NCBI GenBank assembly: GCA_965221585.1
Contig: OZ244898.1
Span: forward strand, 2,976,001-3,040,000
Source of the DNA: VXYK01 sp965221585
GTDB taxonomy: Bacteria > Actinomycetota > Acidimicrobiia > Acidimicrobiales > Aldehydirespiratoraceae
Length of the DNA stretch: 64,000 nt
Reading direction: 5' to 3'
The position numbers and the translations under genes are program-made. Positions 1 through 7,696 of the stretch are shown in pieces. The notes below the pieces were generated by a model that ran no database searches, had not been told where the DNA came from, and saw only the letters and a program-made list of their open reading frames with translations. Every line of letters starts with the position of its first letter. Position 1 is the stretch's first letter.

Positions 1-974
1 TGCAAACGGGTCACACCGGCCTCGGCATACGCCTCGACACGCTCCCGCACCCAGCCCTCATCGCCGACCATCGCCGTGGCGTCGAGGAAGTCCTGAGGGA
101 CCGCAGCCATCGCCTCATCCTTGCGACCCGCAAGATAAAGGTCCTGAATCTGGGCCGCCTCCTCCTCATAGCCGTACTGGCGGAACAGATTGTTGTAGAA
201 GTTCTGGTCACGCGAGCCCATGCCGCCCACATACAACGCCACCATGAAACGAGCACCGTCACGAATCTTCTGAGCCTGCGGCTCATCACAGATCGCCAGC
301 GTGCCGCCGGCCACGACCTCCAGCGGTCCCAGAGACGGATCGCGTTTCGCAGCGCCCTTCGCCAGGGTGTCGCCCCAGACTGACTGAGCCTTGTCGGGAT
401 GGAAGAACACCGGGATCCAGCCGTCGGCGACCTCGGCGGTCACCGCAACATTGGTCGGACCGAGCGACGCAATATAGATAGGAATGTCGGCACGCTTCGG
501 ATGGTTGATCAACTTGAGCGGCTTGCCTAGGCCCGTGCCCTGGTCGGGCGGGAGCGGCAACTGGTAGCTCGGGCCGTCGTGTTCCACCACCTCACGGCGC
601 CACACCTTGCGGCAGATCTCGATCAGCTCACGCTGACGGCCGACCGGGCGGTCGTAGGGAACGCCGTGCCAGCCCTCGATCACCTGCGGGCCCGACGCGC
701 CGATGCCCAGAATGAAACGGCCGTCGGAAACTGCATCGAGACCGGCAGCGGTCATGGCGGTGAGCGTCGGCGTGCGCGAATAGATCGGCAGGATCGCAGA
801 CCCGAGCTCCATCGTCTCGGTCTTGGCGGCCAGATAGCCGAGGATGCTGACCGCGTCGAAGCTGTAGAGCTCCGCCACCCAGCCGACATCGATCCCCGCC
901 CGCTCCAGATCGGCGGCCTGCGCGGCCGCAGCCTTCGGATCGCCGGTGTAGTTGAGTGTCATCGACAGCTTCAT
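1..974 (-). CDS. LLM class F420-dependent oxidoreductase (partial)
   Basis: Reading leftwards from an ATG at 974, an open frame of 324 codons runs off the left edge, so the C-terminus is missing. It starts MKLSMTLNYTGDPKAA and contains the luciferase-like TIM-barrel segments GSAILPIYSRTP, DAVSDGRFILGIGASGPQV and PIYIASLGPTNVAVTAEVAD. These are typical of mycobacterial-type LLM oxidoreductases that use reduced F420 (family knowledge). The substrate cannot be told from sequence. An AGAGAGG ribosome site lies about 8 nt before the ATG. The gene is divergent from the sulfatase gene and shares its 210-bp intergenic region. Confidence 0.9.
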   Translation of the reverse strand, partial: MKLSMTLNYTGDPKAAAAQAADLERAGIDVGWVAELYSFDAVSILGYLAAKTETMELGSAILPIYSRTPTLTAMTAAGLDAVSDGRFILGIGASGPQVIEGWHGVPYDRPVGRQRELIEICRKVWRREVVEHDGPSYQLPLPPDQGTGLGKPLKLINHPKRADIPIYIASLGPTNVAVTAEVADGWIPVFFHPDKAQSVWGDTLAKGAAKRDPSLGPLEVVAGGTLAICDEPQAQKIRDGARFMVALYVGGMGSRDQNFYNNLFRQYGYEEEAAQIQDLYLAGRKDEAMAAVPQDFLDATAMVGDEGWVRERVEAYAEAGVTRL

Positions 975-1060
975 GGGACGTTGCCTCTCTTATTGGGGGT
1001 CGGGGTCGGGGGGTCGGGGTTGGCGGGGCGGGGCCGGTTGGGGGGCTCCTGGGAGGATAA

Positions 1061-1085
1061 CTATTGTCAGTGTTGGCGACAATAG
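1061..1085. promoter_or_regulatory. Palindrome with 8-bp arms, candidate operator
   Basis: CTATTGTC (1061-1068) and GACAATAG (1078-1085) form perfect 8-bp inverted arms around a 9-nt spacer, in the divergent intergenic region between the F420 oxidoreductase and sulfatase genes. Size and position fit a dimeric (TetR-type) repressor site, which is inference. Related sequences occur at 6427-6460 and 30674-30698. Confidence 0.45.
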
Positions 1086-1184
1086 ATGTCGGGCCGTAGT
1101 GTCACACCATCGAGCAATGCTGGGCGACACCCGCCAAGCAACCCTGTCAACCAACAAGACCAACCGACAACTCAGGAGCATGAC

Positions 1185-3476
1185 GTGAAGCAGTACGGCG
1201 AATGGCAAGGAACCATCGGCAAGACCCTCGCCGACTCGCAACCCTGGTTCCCCGAACCGCCCCACCCCGGCGGCGACGCGCCCAACGTGGTCATCGTCCT
1301 CCTCGACGACCTCGGATTCGCACAGCTCGGCTGCTACGGATCCGACATCGACACCCCCAACATCGATGCGCTCGCCGGCCGCGGCCTCCGCTACACCAAC
1401 TTCCACGTCACCCCGCTGTGCTCCCCGACCCGGGCCGCCCTGCTCACCGGACGCAACCACCACACCGTCGGTATGCGGGCCGTGTCGAACTTCAACACCG
1501 GCTTCCCCCACATGACCGGCCACATCTCCAACCACGCCGCAACCCTCGCCGAAGTGCTCAACGACGAGGGCTACGCAACATTCGCCGTCGGCAAATGGCA
1601 TCTCGCACCGATGGAGGAGACCAGCGCGGCGGGCCCCTTCGACCAATGGCCGCTGCAACGCGGCTTCGACCGCTACTACGGATTCCTCGAGGGCGAGACC
1701 GACCAGTTCAACCCCACCCTCACCTACGACAACCACCACATCGAGCCCCCGGGGCGGCCCGAAGACGGCTACCACGTCAGCGAGGACCTCATCGACCGCG
1801 CCATCGGGTTCGTCCACGACACCAAGAGCGTGCGGCCCGACAAGCCCTTCTTCCTGTATGTCGCCTTCGGGGCCACCCATGCCCCGCACCAGGCGCCGCC
1901 CGAATACCTCGAGAAGTATCGCGGGCGCTACGACGAGGGGTGGGACATCGTGCGGCAGCGGTGGTTCGCCAACCAACTCGCCATGGGAGTAGTGCCCGAG
2001 GGGACCGCCCTGGCACCACGAAACCCCGGTGTCGAAGCCTGGGACGACCTCTCCACGAACCAACAACTGCTGGCGTGCCGCCTGCAGGAGGCCTTCGCCG
2101 CATTCCTCGACCACACCGACACCCAGATCGGACGGCTGGTCGACGACCTGGAGGCGCTCGGGGAGCTCGACAACACCATCATCATGGTGTTGGGCGACAA
2201 CGGGGCCTCACAGGAGGGCGGGCCGTTCGGGGTGCTCCACGAGATGAAGTACTTCAACGGTGTGCTGGAGACGCCCGACGAGGCGGTCGAGCACCTCGAC
2301 GAGATCGGCGGACCCCACTCCCACAGCAACTACCCGTGGGGCTGGGCGCAGGTCGGCAACACGCCGTTCAAGTGGTACAAGCAGAACACTCATGAGGGCG
2401 GAGTGCACGTGCCGTTGGTGCTGCACTGGCCCGACCGTCTTGCTCAGCGCAGCGGCGGGGTACGGCGGCAGTTCCACCATGTCAACGACCTCGCCGCCAC
2501 GATCTATGACCTTATAAATATACAACCGCCCGCGATCCGGCGGGGGCTGGAGCAGATTCCGGTCAGCGGAACGTCGCTCGCCTACTCCCTCGACGACCCC
2601 GAAGCACCCACCCGCAAGGAGATCCAGTACTTCGAGATGGGGGGACACCGGGGGCTCTGGCACGACGGCTGGAAGGCGGTGACCCGCCACGAGGCCGGAG
2701 TGCCGTTCGAGGACGACACCTGGGAGCTGTACCACACCGACGTCGACCCCTCGGAGTGCAACGACCTCGCCGGTGCGATGCCCGAGAAGCTCGCCGAGAT
2801 GATCGCCCTGTGGTGGCAGGAGGCCGAGACGCACGGGGTGCTGCCGCTCGACGACAGGATGATCGAGCTGTTCGCCTCGCGATTCCGTGACCGCTCACCC
2901 CACCCGGCCGACAGGACCTACCGCTACTATCCCCCCGTTTCGCCGCTGGGCAGCCAGTCCGGGGTGCCCATCGGTGGGCGCAGCTGGAACTTCACGGCCT
3001 CAGTCACCTGCGGTTCCGCCCCGGACGGCAGCGAGTCCGTGACCGCCGGGCGGGACGGGGTGCTGTTCGCCACCGGAACCGAGAACGCCGGCATCTCGAT
3101 CTTCCTGGACGACGGACACCTCGTGCTGGACTACAACGCCTTCGACGACCACACAGTCGTTCGCTCCGACACCGCGGTCGGTGGCGGGGACCACAAGCTG
3201 GGCGTCGAGTTCCATCGCGGGCCGTCCCGCACGGCTCGGGCTCGGGTGCTGATCGACGGCGAAGTGGTCGGCGAGGGGCACGTTCCGTGGGTCATGTCGA
3301 CGATCTCATCGGTCGGACACAGCGTGGGATACGACGCGGGCTCGCCGGTCAGCCGCGACTACAGCGGCTCCAACCCCTACACCGGCACGCTGCACTCTGT
3401 GGAGATCAAACTGCTGTCACGCGAGGACGTCGAAACCCTCCAAGCCCAAGCCCGCGCCGAACTCAGCCGCCAGTAG
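1185..3476 (+). CDS. Arylsulfatase (type I sulfatase)
   Basis: A 763-residue sulfatase that hydrolyses sulfate esters. The start chosen is GTG 1185, because AGGAG sits 6 nt before it; the frame is open upstream to 1086 but has no ribosome site there. The metal-binding pair D41-D42 lies in VVIVLLDDLGFAQLG. The formylglycine signature CSPTRAALLTGR places the modified cysteine at residue 79, and MVLGDNGASQEGG supplies the second metal site. About 170 residues after the core form a jelly-roll-like C-terminal extension found in long arylsulfatases. No signal peptide is visible, so cytoplasmic action is likely unless exported otherwise. The formylglycine-generating enzyme is not in the window. Confidence 0.93.
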   Translation: MKQYGEWQGTIGKTLADSQPWFPEPPHPGGDAPNVVIVLLDDLGFAQLGCYGSDIDTPNIDALAGRGLRYTNFHVTPLCSPTRAALLTGRNHHTVGMRAVSNFNTGFPHMTGHISNHAATLAEVLNDEGYATFAVGKWHLAPMEETSAAGPFDQWPLQRGFDRYYGFLEGETDQFNPTLTYDNHHIEPPGRPEDGYHVSEDLIDRAIGFVHDTKSVRPDKPFFLYVAFGATHAPHQAPPEYLEKYRGRYDEGWDIVRQRWFANQLAMGVVPEGTALAPRNPGVEAWDDLSTNQQLLACRLQEAFAAFLDHTDTQIGRLVDDLEALGELDNTIIMVLGDNGASQEGGPFGVLHEMKYFNGVLETPDEAVEHLDEIGGPHSHSNYPWGWAQVGNTPFKWYKQNTHEGGVHVPLVLHWPDRLAQRSGGVRRQFHHVNDLAATIYDLINIQPPAIRRGLEQIPVSGTSLAYSLDDPEAPTRKEIQYFEMGGHRGLWHDGWKAVTRHEAGVPFEDDTWELYHTDVDPSECNDLAGAMPEKLAEMIALWWQEAETHGVLPLDDRMIELFASRFRDRSPHPADRTYRYYPPVSPLGSQSGVPIGGRSWNFTASVTCGSAPDGSESVTAGRDGVLFATGTENAGISIFLDDGHLVLDYNAFDDHTVVRSDTAVGGGDHKLGVEFHRGPSRTARARVLIDGEVVGEGHVPWVMSTISSVGHSVGYDAGSPVSRDYSGSNPYTGTLHSVEIKLLSREDVETLQAQARAELSRQ

Positions 3477-3590
3477 CCCCAGCGGTTCAGCCTCCGGCAG
3501 TTCAGCCGCCGACATCCCCAGCAGTTCAGTCACCGACATCCCCAGCAGTTCAGTCTCCGGCAGTTCGGCCGCCAGCAGCCGCCGCGGGTA
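3466..3590 (+). repeat. Degenerate tandem repeats after the sulfatase stop
   Basis: A run of imperfect units begins within the last sulfatase codons (ACTCAGCCGCC) and continues about 110 bp past the stop. Units begin with TTCAGYC and have lengths of 15 and 24 bp; TTCAGCCGCCGACATCCCC and TTCAGTCACCGACATCCCC are adjacent copies. No open frame uses it. It looks like repeated slippage of the gene's 3' end. Confidence 0.7.
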
Positions 3591-3608
3591 CGCCGCGGCA
3601 TGGGCAAC

Positions 3609-3887
3609 ATGCGTTTCAACCACATGGAGTTGACGCTCCCGCTGGGGACCCTGACCGATGAGTTCCGGGCCGAAGCACGGGAGTTCTTCGGCGATGGCTT
3701 CGGTTGGACCGCCACCGACACCCACATTCTCGGCCAGAACGCGCTGTTGCTGTCGACCGATCCGGCTACCAGTCAATTCATCCTGCTGGCCGAACATCGA
3801 GAGCCGATGGCACCACCGCCTTACGACCACCTCGGCGTGCTCTGCGACACCCGTGAGGAGGTCGATGCCGTGCTCGCCAAATGCTAG
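3609..3887 (+). pseudogene. Truncated VOC-family (glyoxalase fold) protein
   Basis: The frame MRFNHMELTLPLGTLTDEF resembles the first two thirds of a VOC-superfamily protein: a metal-ligand-type His in FNHMEL, and later HLGVLCDTREEVDAVLAKC. A TAG at 3885-3887 ends it at about 92 residues, whereas single-domain relatives have about 120-140. Translation beyond the TAG continues with AWQEKD, as expected after such a helix, so a CAG-to-TAG nonsense change is the simplest reading. The frame then decays and runs into the HNH element. No clear ribosome site is visible. Probably non-functional. Confidence 0.6.
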
Positions 3888-3950
3888 GCCTGGCAGGAGA
3901 AGGATCGAGGACTAACCCCAGGCACATCGCACAACGCGTTCGCCCCTCTG

Positions 3951-3960
3951 GGTCCCGCAA
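3951..3960 (+). repeat. Left 10-bp direct repeat flanking the HNH element
   Basis: GGTCCCGCAA here is repeated exactly at 5205-5214, on the other side of the DUF222/HNH gene. Together with the rejoined hairpin arms (3943-3950 and 5219-5226) it marks the probable insertion boundary. Confidence 0.55.
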
Positions 3961-5204
3961 TATAATGGAGTGTCATACCCTTTGATTAGCTTAGGGTCAT
4001 GTTCGAATCGATGATCCAGCAGACCCGGGGGGTGGCGGTTTCTGGGCTTTGCCGTGGCGAGTTGGAGGGTCTGGTTGCGGGTGCTGGGCGGGCGATCGCG
4101 GCGTTGAATGCGTTGCAGACACGGTGCGCGACTGAGATTGAGGGGCTCGATGATGGTGGGGTGAGCTCCAAGGTGGTGTTGCGTGAGGCGGGGCGCATGT
4201 CGACCCGCGCGGCGAACAAGGTTGCTAAGACTGCTGCTGGGCTTGTGGAGATGCCCAAGCTCGCGGAGTCGTTGGCCAGCGGCGCGATCACCGTCGAGCA
4301 CGCCGCGGTCGCGGCAGGGGCTGCTGAGAAGACTTCGCCTGAGCAGGTCGACGACGAGCTCTCCAAGCTCGCCGAGGTTTCATCTGTCGACATGTTCGCC
4401 GAACATTCGCGGAGGTGGGTGAGCCGCAAACAACCCGATGACGGCGAAGAGTTGTACCAGCAGCAGCGCGACAACCGGTTGTTGAAGCACTGGGTCAACG
4501 ACGAAGGCATGGGAGTGCTGCTGGCCGAGCTCGATCCGTTCAGCTATCATCAGGTGCGCAAAGCCATCAACAGCGAGTATGACCGGCTGTGGCGCAGCGA
4601 CGGAGGCCGCGACGGCAGACCTGATGAGATCCGTACCCCGCACCAGCGTTCAGCGGACGCGTTCGTGGCGTTGCTCACGGACCCGGTTCGCCGCGGACCA
4701 GGCAAGACCCGCACGCAGCTCATCGCGGTAGCTGACATTGAACGGCTACGCGGCGACAACCCCGCCGGAGAGGCTGAGATCGTAGACGGCGAAGCCCTGC
4801 CCCAGACCGTGCTGGAACGCCTCATGTGCACAGCGGCCATAACTGGCGTGGTCTTCGACGGCAAAGGACAACCCCTGTGGGTGGGGCGCACCCACCGTCA
4901 CGCCACCGAAGCCCAGATCAAAGCCATCATCGCCCGTGACCGGCACTGCCGAGGCCAGGACTGCACCACCGGACCCGAACGCTGCGAGGTCCACCACATC
5001 GTGCCTTGGGAACATGGAGGGTCAACAGACATCGACAAAATGTGTCTCGCTTGCCCGTTGTGCCACCACAACATCCACGACCGGGGTTACATCGTCACCA
5101 AGACCAAGACCGGCTACAAGATCATCAATCCCAACAACCCGCCAAACGGCCCCTGACAACTACTGAATCGAGGGAGGTCGCGACGGGATCGCAATGACCA
5201 GACC
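3961..5204 (+). mobile_element. 13E12-type HNH element between 10-bp direct repeats
   Basis: About 1.24 kb holding one gene, bounded by GGTCCCGCAA copies at 3951-3960 and 5205-5214. The left end begins with TATAAT (3961-3966), a consensus -10. The first 300 bp of the gene use many T- and G-ending codons, unlike the C-ending usage of neighbouring genes, which suggests transfer. No terminal inverted repeats are visible. The comparison with mycobacterial REP13E12 elements rests on protein architecture (DUF222 plus HNH), not on shared DNA. Confidence 0.5.
3999..5156 (+). CDS. DUF222 / HNH endonuclease (13E12 repeat family)
   Basis: A 385-residue protein. The N-terminal two thirds match the alpha-helical DUF222 pattern, with segments such as RGELEGLVAGAGRAIAALNA and ITVEHAAVAAGAA. 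The C-terminus carries an HNH nuclease domain with a zinc-binding frame: RDRHCRGQDCTT, then EVHHIVPWEHGG (catalytic His pair), then LACPLCHHNIHDRG. These proteins are abundant and often repeated in actinobacterial genomes and may be selfish homing-type nucleases; their biological role is unclear (family knowledge). ATG 3999 follows a short leader with a TATAAT box 33 bp upstream but no strong ribosome site. Confidence 0.9.
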   Translation: MFESMIQQTRGVAVSGLCRGELEGLVAGAGRAIAALNALQTRCATEIEGLDDGGVSSKVVLREAGRMSTRAANKVAKTAAGLVEMPKLAESLASGAITVEHAAVAAGAAEKTSPEQVDDELSKLAEVSSVDMFAEHSRRWVSRKQPDDGEELYQQQRDNRLLKHWVNDEGMGVLLAELDPFSYHQVRKAINSEYDRLWRSDGGRDGRPDEIRTPHQRSADAFVALLTDPVRRGPGKTRTQLIAVADIERLRGDNPAGEAEIVDGEALPQTVLERLMCTAAITGVVFDGKGQPLWVGRTHRHATEAQIKAIIARDRHCRGQDCTTGPERCEVHHIVPWEHGGSTDIDKMCLACPLCHHNIHDRGYIVTKTKTGYKIINPNNPPNGP

Positions 5205-5214
5205 GGTCCCGCAA
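5205..5214 (+). repeat. Right 10-bp direct repeat flanking the HNH element
   Basis: Second exact copy of GGTCCCGCAA (see 3951-3960). It lies just beyond the HNH gene and just before the end of the convergent VOC gene. Confidence 0.55.
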
Positions 5215-5217
5215 GGA

Positions 5218-5583
5218 TCAGAGGGGCTCCATGAACTCGAGGCGGTTGCCGAGGGGGTCGAAGACGTGGGCTCGGAGGTAACCGTCGACGGCTCTGACTT
5301 CGGTCGTCTCCAGGTCCTGTGATCGACATAGGTCGACCAGTTCGGCGACATCGTCGACCACGAACCCCACATGGGCCTTGCGGGCAGGACGAAACTCCTG
5401 CTCCACACCCAGGTGAAGCTTGATCGCGGGCCCCTCGAACCAGGCCCCGCCACGCTTGGCCAACTCCGGCGGCTTCGGCACCTCCGTCAGCCCGAGCACA
5501 CCTGCGTAGAACCCTCTGACCTGATCCTCAGCCCCCGGTGGCATCGCCAACTGAACATGATCTATCGAACTGACTCGGGCCAT
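5218..5583 (-). CDS. VOC family protein (glyoxalase/dioxygenase fold)
   Basis: A 121-residue single-domain VOC protein. Metal-ligand candidates are His in SIDHVQLAMP near the N-terminus, His in KAHVGFVVDD, and Glu in NRLEFMEPL at the C-terminus. The start ATG 5583 has GGAGG 5 nt upstream; a TTG 12 nt further up lacks one. Such proteins bind divalent metal and catalyse isomerisation, epoxide opening or dioxygenation, so the reaction cannot be assigned. The stop codon overlaps the right arm (CAGAGGGG, 5219-5226) of the split hairpin. Confidence 0.85.
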   Translation of the reverse strand: MARVSSIDHVQLAMPPGAEDQVRGFYAGVLGLTEVPKPPELAKRGGAWFEGPAIKLHLGVEQEFRPARKAHVGFVVDDVAELVDLCRSQDLETTEVRAVDGYLRAHVFDPLGNRLEFMEPL

Positions 5584-5618
5584 GGCTGCCTCCAATCGGT
5601 GCTGCTAGGTGAAAGCGA

Positions 5619-6404
5619 CTACTGGGTGTAGGCGAGGTTGCGGGCTGCGGTCTCGCCCCAATGGTCGTCGCCGGACCATGAGATCTTGCCGGCGTCGATC
5701 TGGGCCTGAGGATCTATACGGCCGGAGGCGAGCATCACAAAGGTGGCGACATCGGCGAACACCTCGACATCGGGGGCGTCGAGCTCAAAGACACGACCGG
5801 CACGGCCGTCGACACGCACCAGGATGTCGCGGTCGACCGCGCCACGAATCCGGAAGGCGACACTCGTCTGGTCCGGCAGACCAATCTTCTTGCCGACGAT
5901 GTAGCCGATCGAAGCATCGACCTCATCCAGCGCGGTCTCGGCGTTGAAGCCCGAATCGTCGAGGGTCTCACCCAACGGAATAGCAATGTCGCGGGCATGA
6001 ACCCACATGTCGAACACTCGAACCTGCAGAAAGCGCCCATAGGTCAAGATCCCCGCAGGTGTGAAAGACGGCCGCTCGAGCACTCCCGGCCCCATCGCAG
6101 TGAGATCGTCAAGCCGGGTAGCGGTCGTCTCGGCCACAACCTGAGCGAACTCAGACCTGCTCGAACCCTTCACACGCGCCTCGAACTCAGCCATCCGCGC
6201 AAACGGCGGCGGCTCAGAGTCCGACGGTTCCCATCCAGTCAGCCAATGCTCGGCTCCAACGGTGTGGGTGATGACCCCGCGCACATCCCAGGCGGGGCAC
6301 AGCGACTGCACCGCCATCTGCTCATCGCTCAGACGACCGACAAGATCGTTGTAGTGCGCGAACAACTCTTGGTGGGCCGAAAAATACTCATCAAAGGTGC
6401 TCAT
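5619..6404 (-). CDS. Maleylpyruvate isomerase family mycothiol-dependent enzyme
   Basis: A 261-residue protein of the DinB-like TIGR03083 family. The N-terminal four-helix part contains QSLCPAWDVRGVITHTVGAEHWL, with the conserved Trp/Asp and His metal ligand; MWVHARDIAIPLGE supplies a further His. The C-terminal half resembles the SCP2-like MDMPI domain. Such enzymes use mycothiol, the actinobacterial thiol, as cofactor or substrate (family knowledge). ATG 6404 was chosen because the protein fold starts there (MSTFDEYFSAHQELFAHY). Divergent from the acyl-CoA dehydrogenase gene with only 58 bp between them. Confidence 0.82.
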   Translation of the reverse strand: MSTFDEYFSAHQELFAHYNDLVGRLSDEQMAVQSLCPAWDVRGVITHTVGAEHWLTGWEPSDSEPPPFARMAEFEARVKGSSRSEFAQVVAETTATRLDDLTAMGPGVLERPSFTPAGILTYGRFLQVRVFDMWVHARDIAIPLGETLDDSGFNAETALDEVDASIGYIVGKKIGLPDQTSVAFRIRGAVDRDILVRVDGRAGRVFELDAPDVEVFADVATFVMLASGRIDPQAQIDAGKISWSGDDHWGETAARNLAYTQ

Positions 6405-6423
6405 GGCATCGCAACCTAACAGC

Positions 6424-6460
6424 GGGTTGGCGACAAGAGAAACTGTCAGGCAAACTGTCA
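6424..6460. promoter_or_regulatory. Repeated AACTGTCA motifs in a divergent promoter
   Basis: Two AACTGTCA octamers (6441-6448 and 6453-6460) lie 12 bp apart directly before the acyl-CoA dehydrogenase start. They are preceded by GGTTGGCGACAA (6425-6436), whose last 11 bases also occur in the palindrome at 1061-1085. AACTGTCA is also inside the palindrome at 30674-30698. A shared regulator is inferred, not shown. Confidence 0.35.
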
Positions 6461-6462
6461 CT

Positions 6463-7668
6463 ATGAGCGACAGCGAAGTCACCGCAATCAACGAAGCACT
6501 CGATGCCCTGCTGGCCGAGCACGACCCGACACAGCAGTCGTACCACGAGTTTCGAGGCCACCAATACGACGCCGGACTGGCCTGGGTCCAGTTCCCCAAG
6601 GGCCACGGCGGCCTCGAAGTACGACCCCAGCTGCAACGCCAAGTCAACCGACGACTGGCCGAAGCGGGTGCCCCTTCGATGGAGACCAGCCAGTTCTTCA
6701 TGGCGCTGGCAGGACCGACGATCCTCGCCCACGGCAGCGAGGAACAGAAACAGCGCTTCCTGCGGCCCATGTTCACCGGCGAGGAACGCTGGTGTCAGCT
6801 CTTCTCGGAACCGGGCGCAGGATCAGACTTCGCCGGACTCGCCACCAAGGCCGAACTCGACGGCGACGAGTGGACCGTCAACGGACAGAAAGTCTGGAAC
6901 ACGATCGCCCACATCGCCGACTGGGGAATGCTCGTCACCCGCACCGACCCGCAACTCCCCAAGCACAAGGGCATGACCTACTTCGCGCTCGACATGCACG
7001 CCGAGGGAGTCGAGGTCCGGCCGCTGCGCCAGATCACCGGCGAGGCCGAGTTCAACGAGGTCTACATGACCGACGTGCGCGTGCCCGACGCCAACCGCAT
7101 CGGAGAGCGCGGCGAAGGCTGGCGCGTGTCGATCACCACATTGATGAACGAGCGCACCGTCATCGGAGGCGCGGGTGGTGGAGGCACGCCGCCCCGAGGC
7201 AGCGGACCCATCGCCGAACTCGTCAAGACCTGGAACTCGCTGCCGGACCACGAACGGACCCGCTCCCGGCAAGACAGCCTGATGAAACTCTGGAATCGGG
7301 CCGAAGTGCTCCGACTCACCAACATGCGAGCCACCCAGAACGCCAAACGCGGCCAACCCGGCCCCGAAGGATCGGTCGCCAAGCTGGCAGGAGCCGAACT
7401 CCACAAGGAGATCTACAGCGAAGGAATCAACCTCGCGGGCATGGCCTCCCAGGTGGACTACGACTACACGTTCCGGCGGCCGACCAGCGTGGTGATGCCC
7501 GGTGAGGGCGGCAGCCTCGGATACCTCTTCCTGCGGGCACGGGCCAACTCGATCGAAGGCGGCACGTCGGAGATCCTCCGCAACATCATGGGTGAACAGA
7601 TGCTCGGCCTTCCCGGCGAGCCGCGTGTCGACAAGGGAATCCCCTGGGCCGACGTTCCCAAGAACTGA
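6463..7668 (+). CDS. Acyl-CoA dehydrogenase family protein
   Basis: A 401-residue flavoprotein expected to oxidise an acyl-CoA at the alpha-beta bond and pass electrons to ETF. Characteristic segments in order: FMALAGPTILAHGSEEQK, LFSEPGAGSDFAGLATKAELDGDEW (FAD and substrate contacts), GQKVWNTIAHIADWGMLV, and the C-terminal helix IEGGTSEILRNIMGEQMLGLP. The catalytic base position cannot be fixed without alignment. ATG 6463 is the first Met after the putative operator repeats; a frame extends upstream without a better start. The stop codon is followed by a 14-bp tandem duplication that includes it. Confidence 0.92.
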   Translation: MSDSEVTAINEALDALLAEHDPTQQSYHEFRGHQYDAGLAWVQFPKGHGGLEVRPQLQRQVNRRLAEAGAPSMETSQFFMALAGPTILAHGSEEQKQRFLRPMFTGEERWCQLFSEPGAGSDFAGLATKAELDGDEWTVNGQKVWNTIAHIADWGMLVTRTDPQLPKHKGMTYFALDMHAEGVEVRPLRQITGEAEFNEVYMTDVRVPDANRIGERGEGWRVSITTLMNERTVIGGAGGGGTPPRGSGPIAELVKTWNSLPDHERTRSRQDSLMKLWNRAEVLRLTNMRATQNAKRGQPGPEGSVAKLAGAELHKEIYSEGINLAGMASQVDYDYTFRRPTSVVMPGEGGSLGYLFLRARANSIEGGTSEILRNIMGEQMLGLPGEPRVDKGIPWADVPKN

Positions 7669-7693
7669 CCCGGCTGGGTTGACCTGGCTGGGT
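7666..7693 (+). repeat. 14-bp tandem repeat spanning a stop codon
   Basis: TGACCCGGCTGGGT (7666-7679, starting with the TGA of the acyl-CoA dehydrogenase) is followed directly by TGACCTGGCTGGGT (7680-7693), with one mismatch. Confidence 0.7.
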
Positions 7694-7696
7694 TGC

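Noticed and set aside
990..2114. Long minus-strand open frame opposite the sulfatase (374 codons)
   Set aside because: Composition follows third-codon GC bias of the sulfatase on the other strand; no domain, and it begins inside the sulfatase gene.
3466..3590. CRISPR-like array
   Set aside because: Units of 15-24 bp abut one another without unique spacers, and no cas genes are present.
3885..3887. TAG in the VOC gene as a recoded codon
   Set aside because: Not at a catalytic position, no recoding signal, and the downstream frame decays, so a plain nonsense mutation is simpler.
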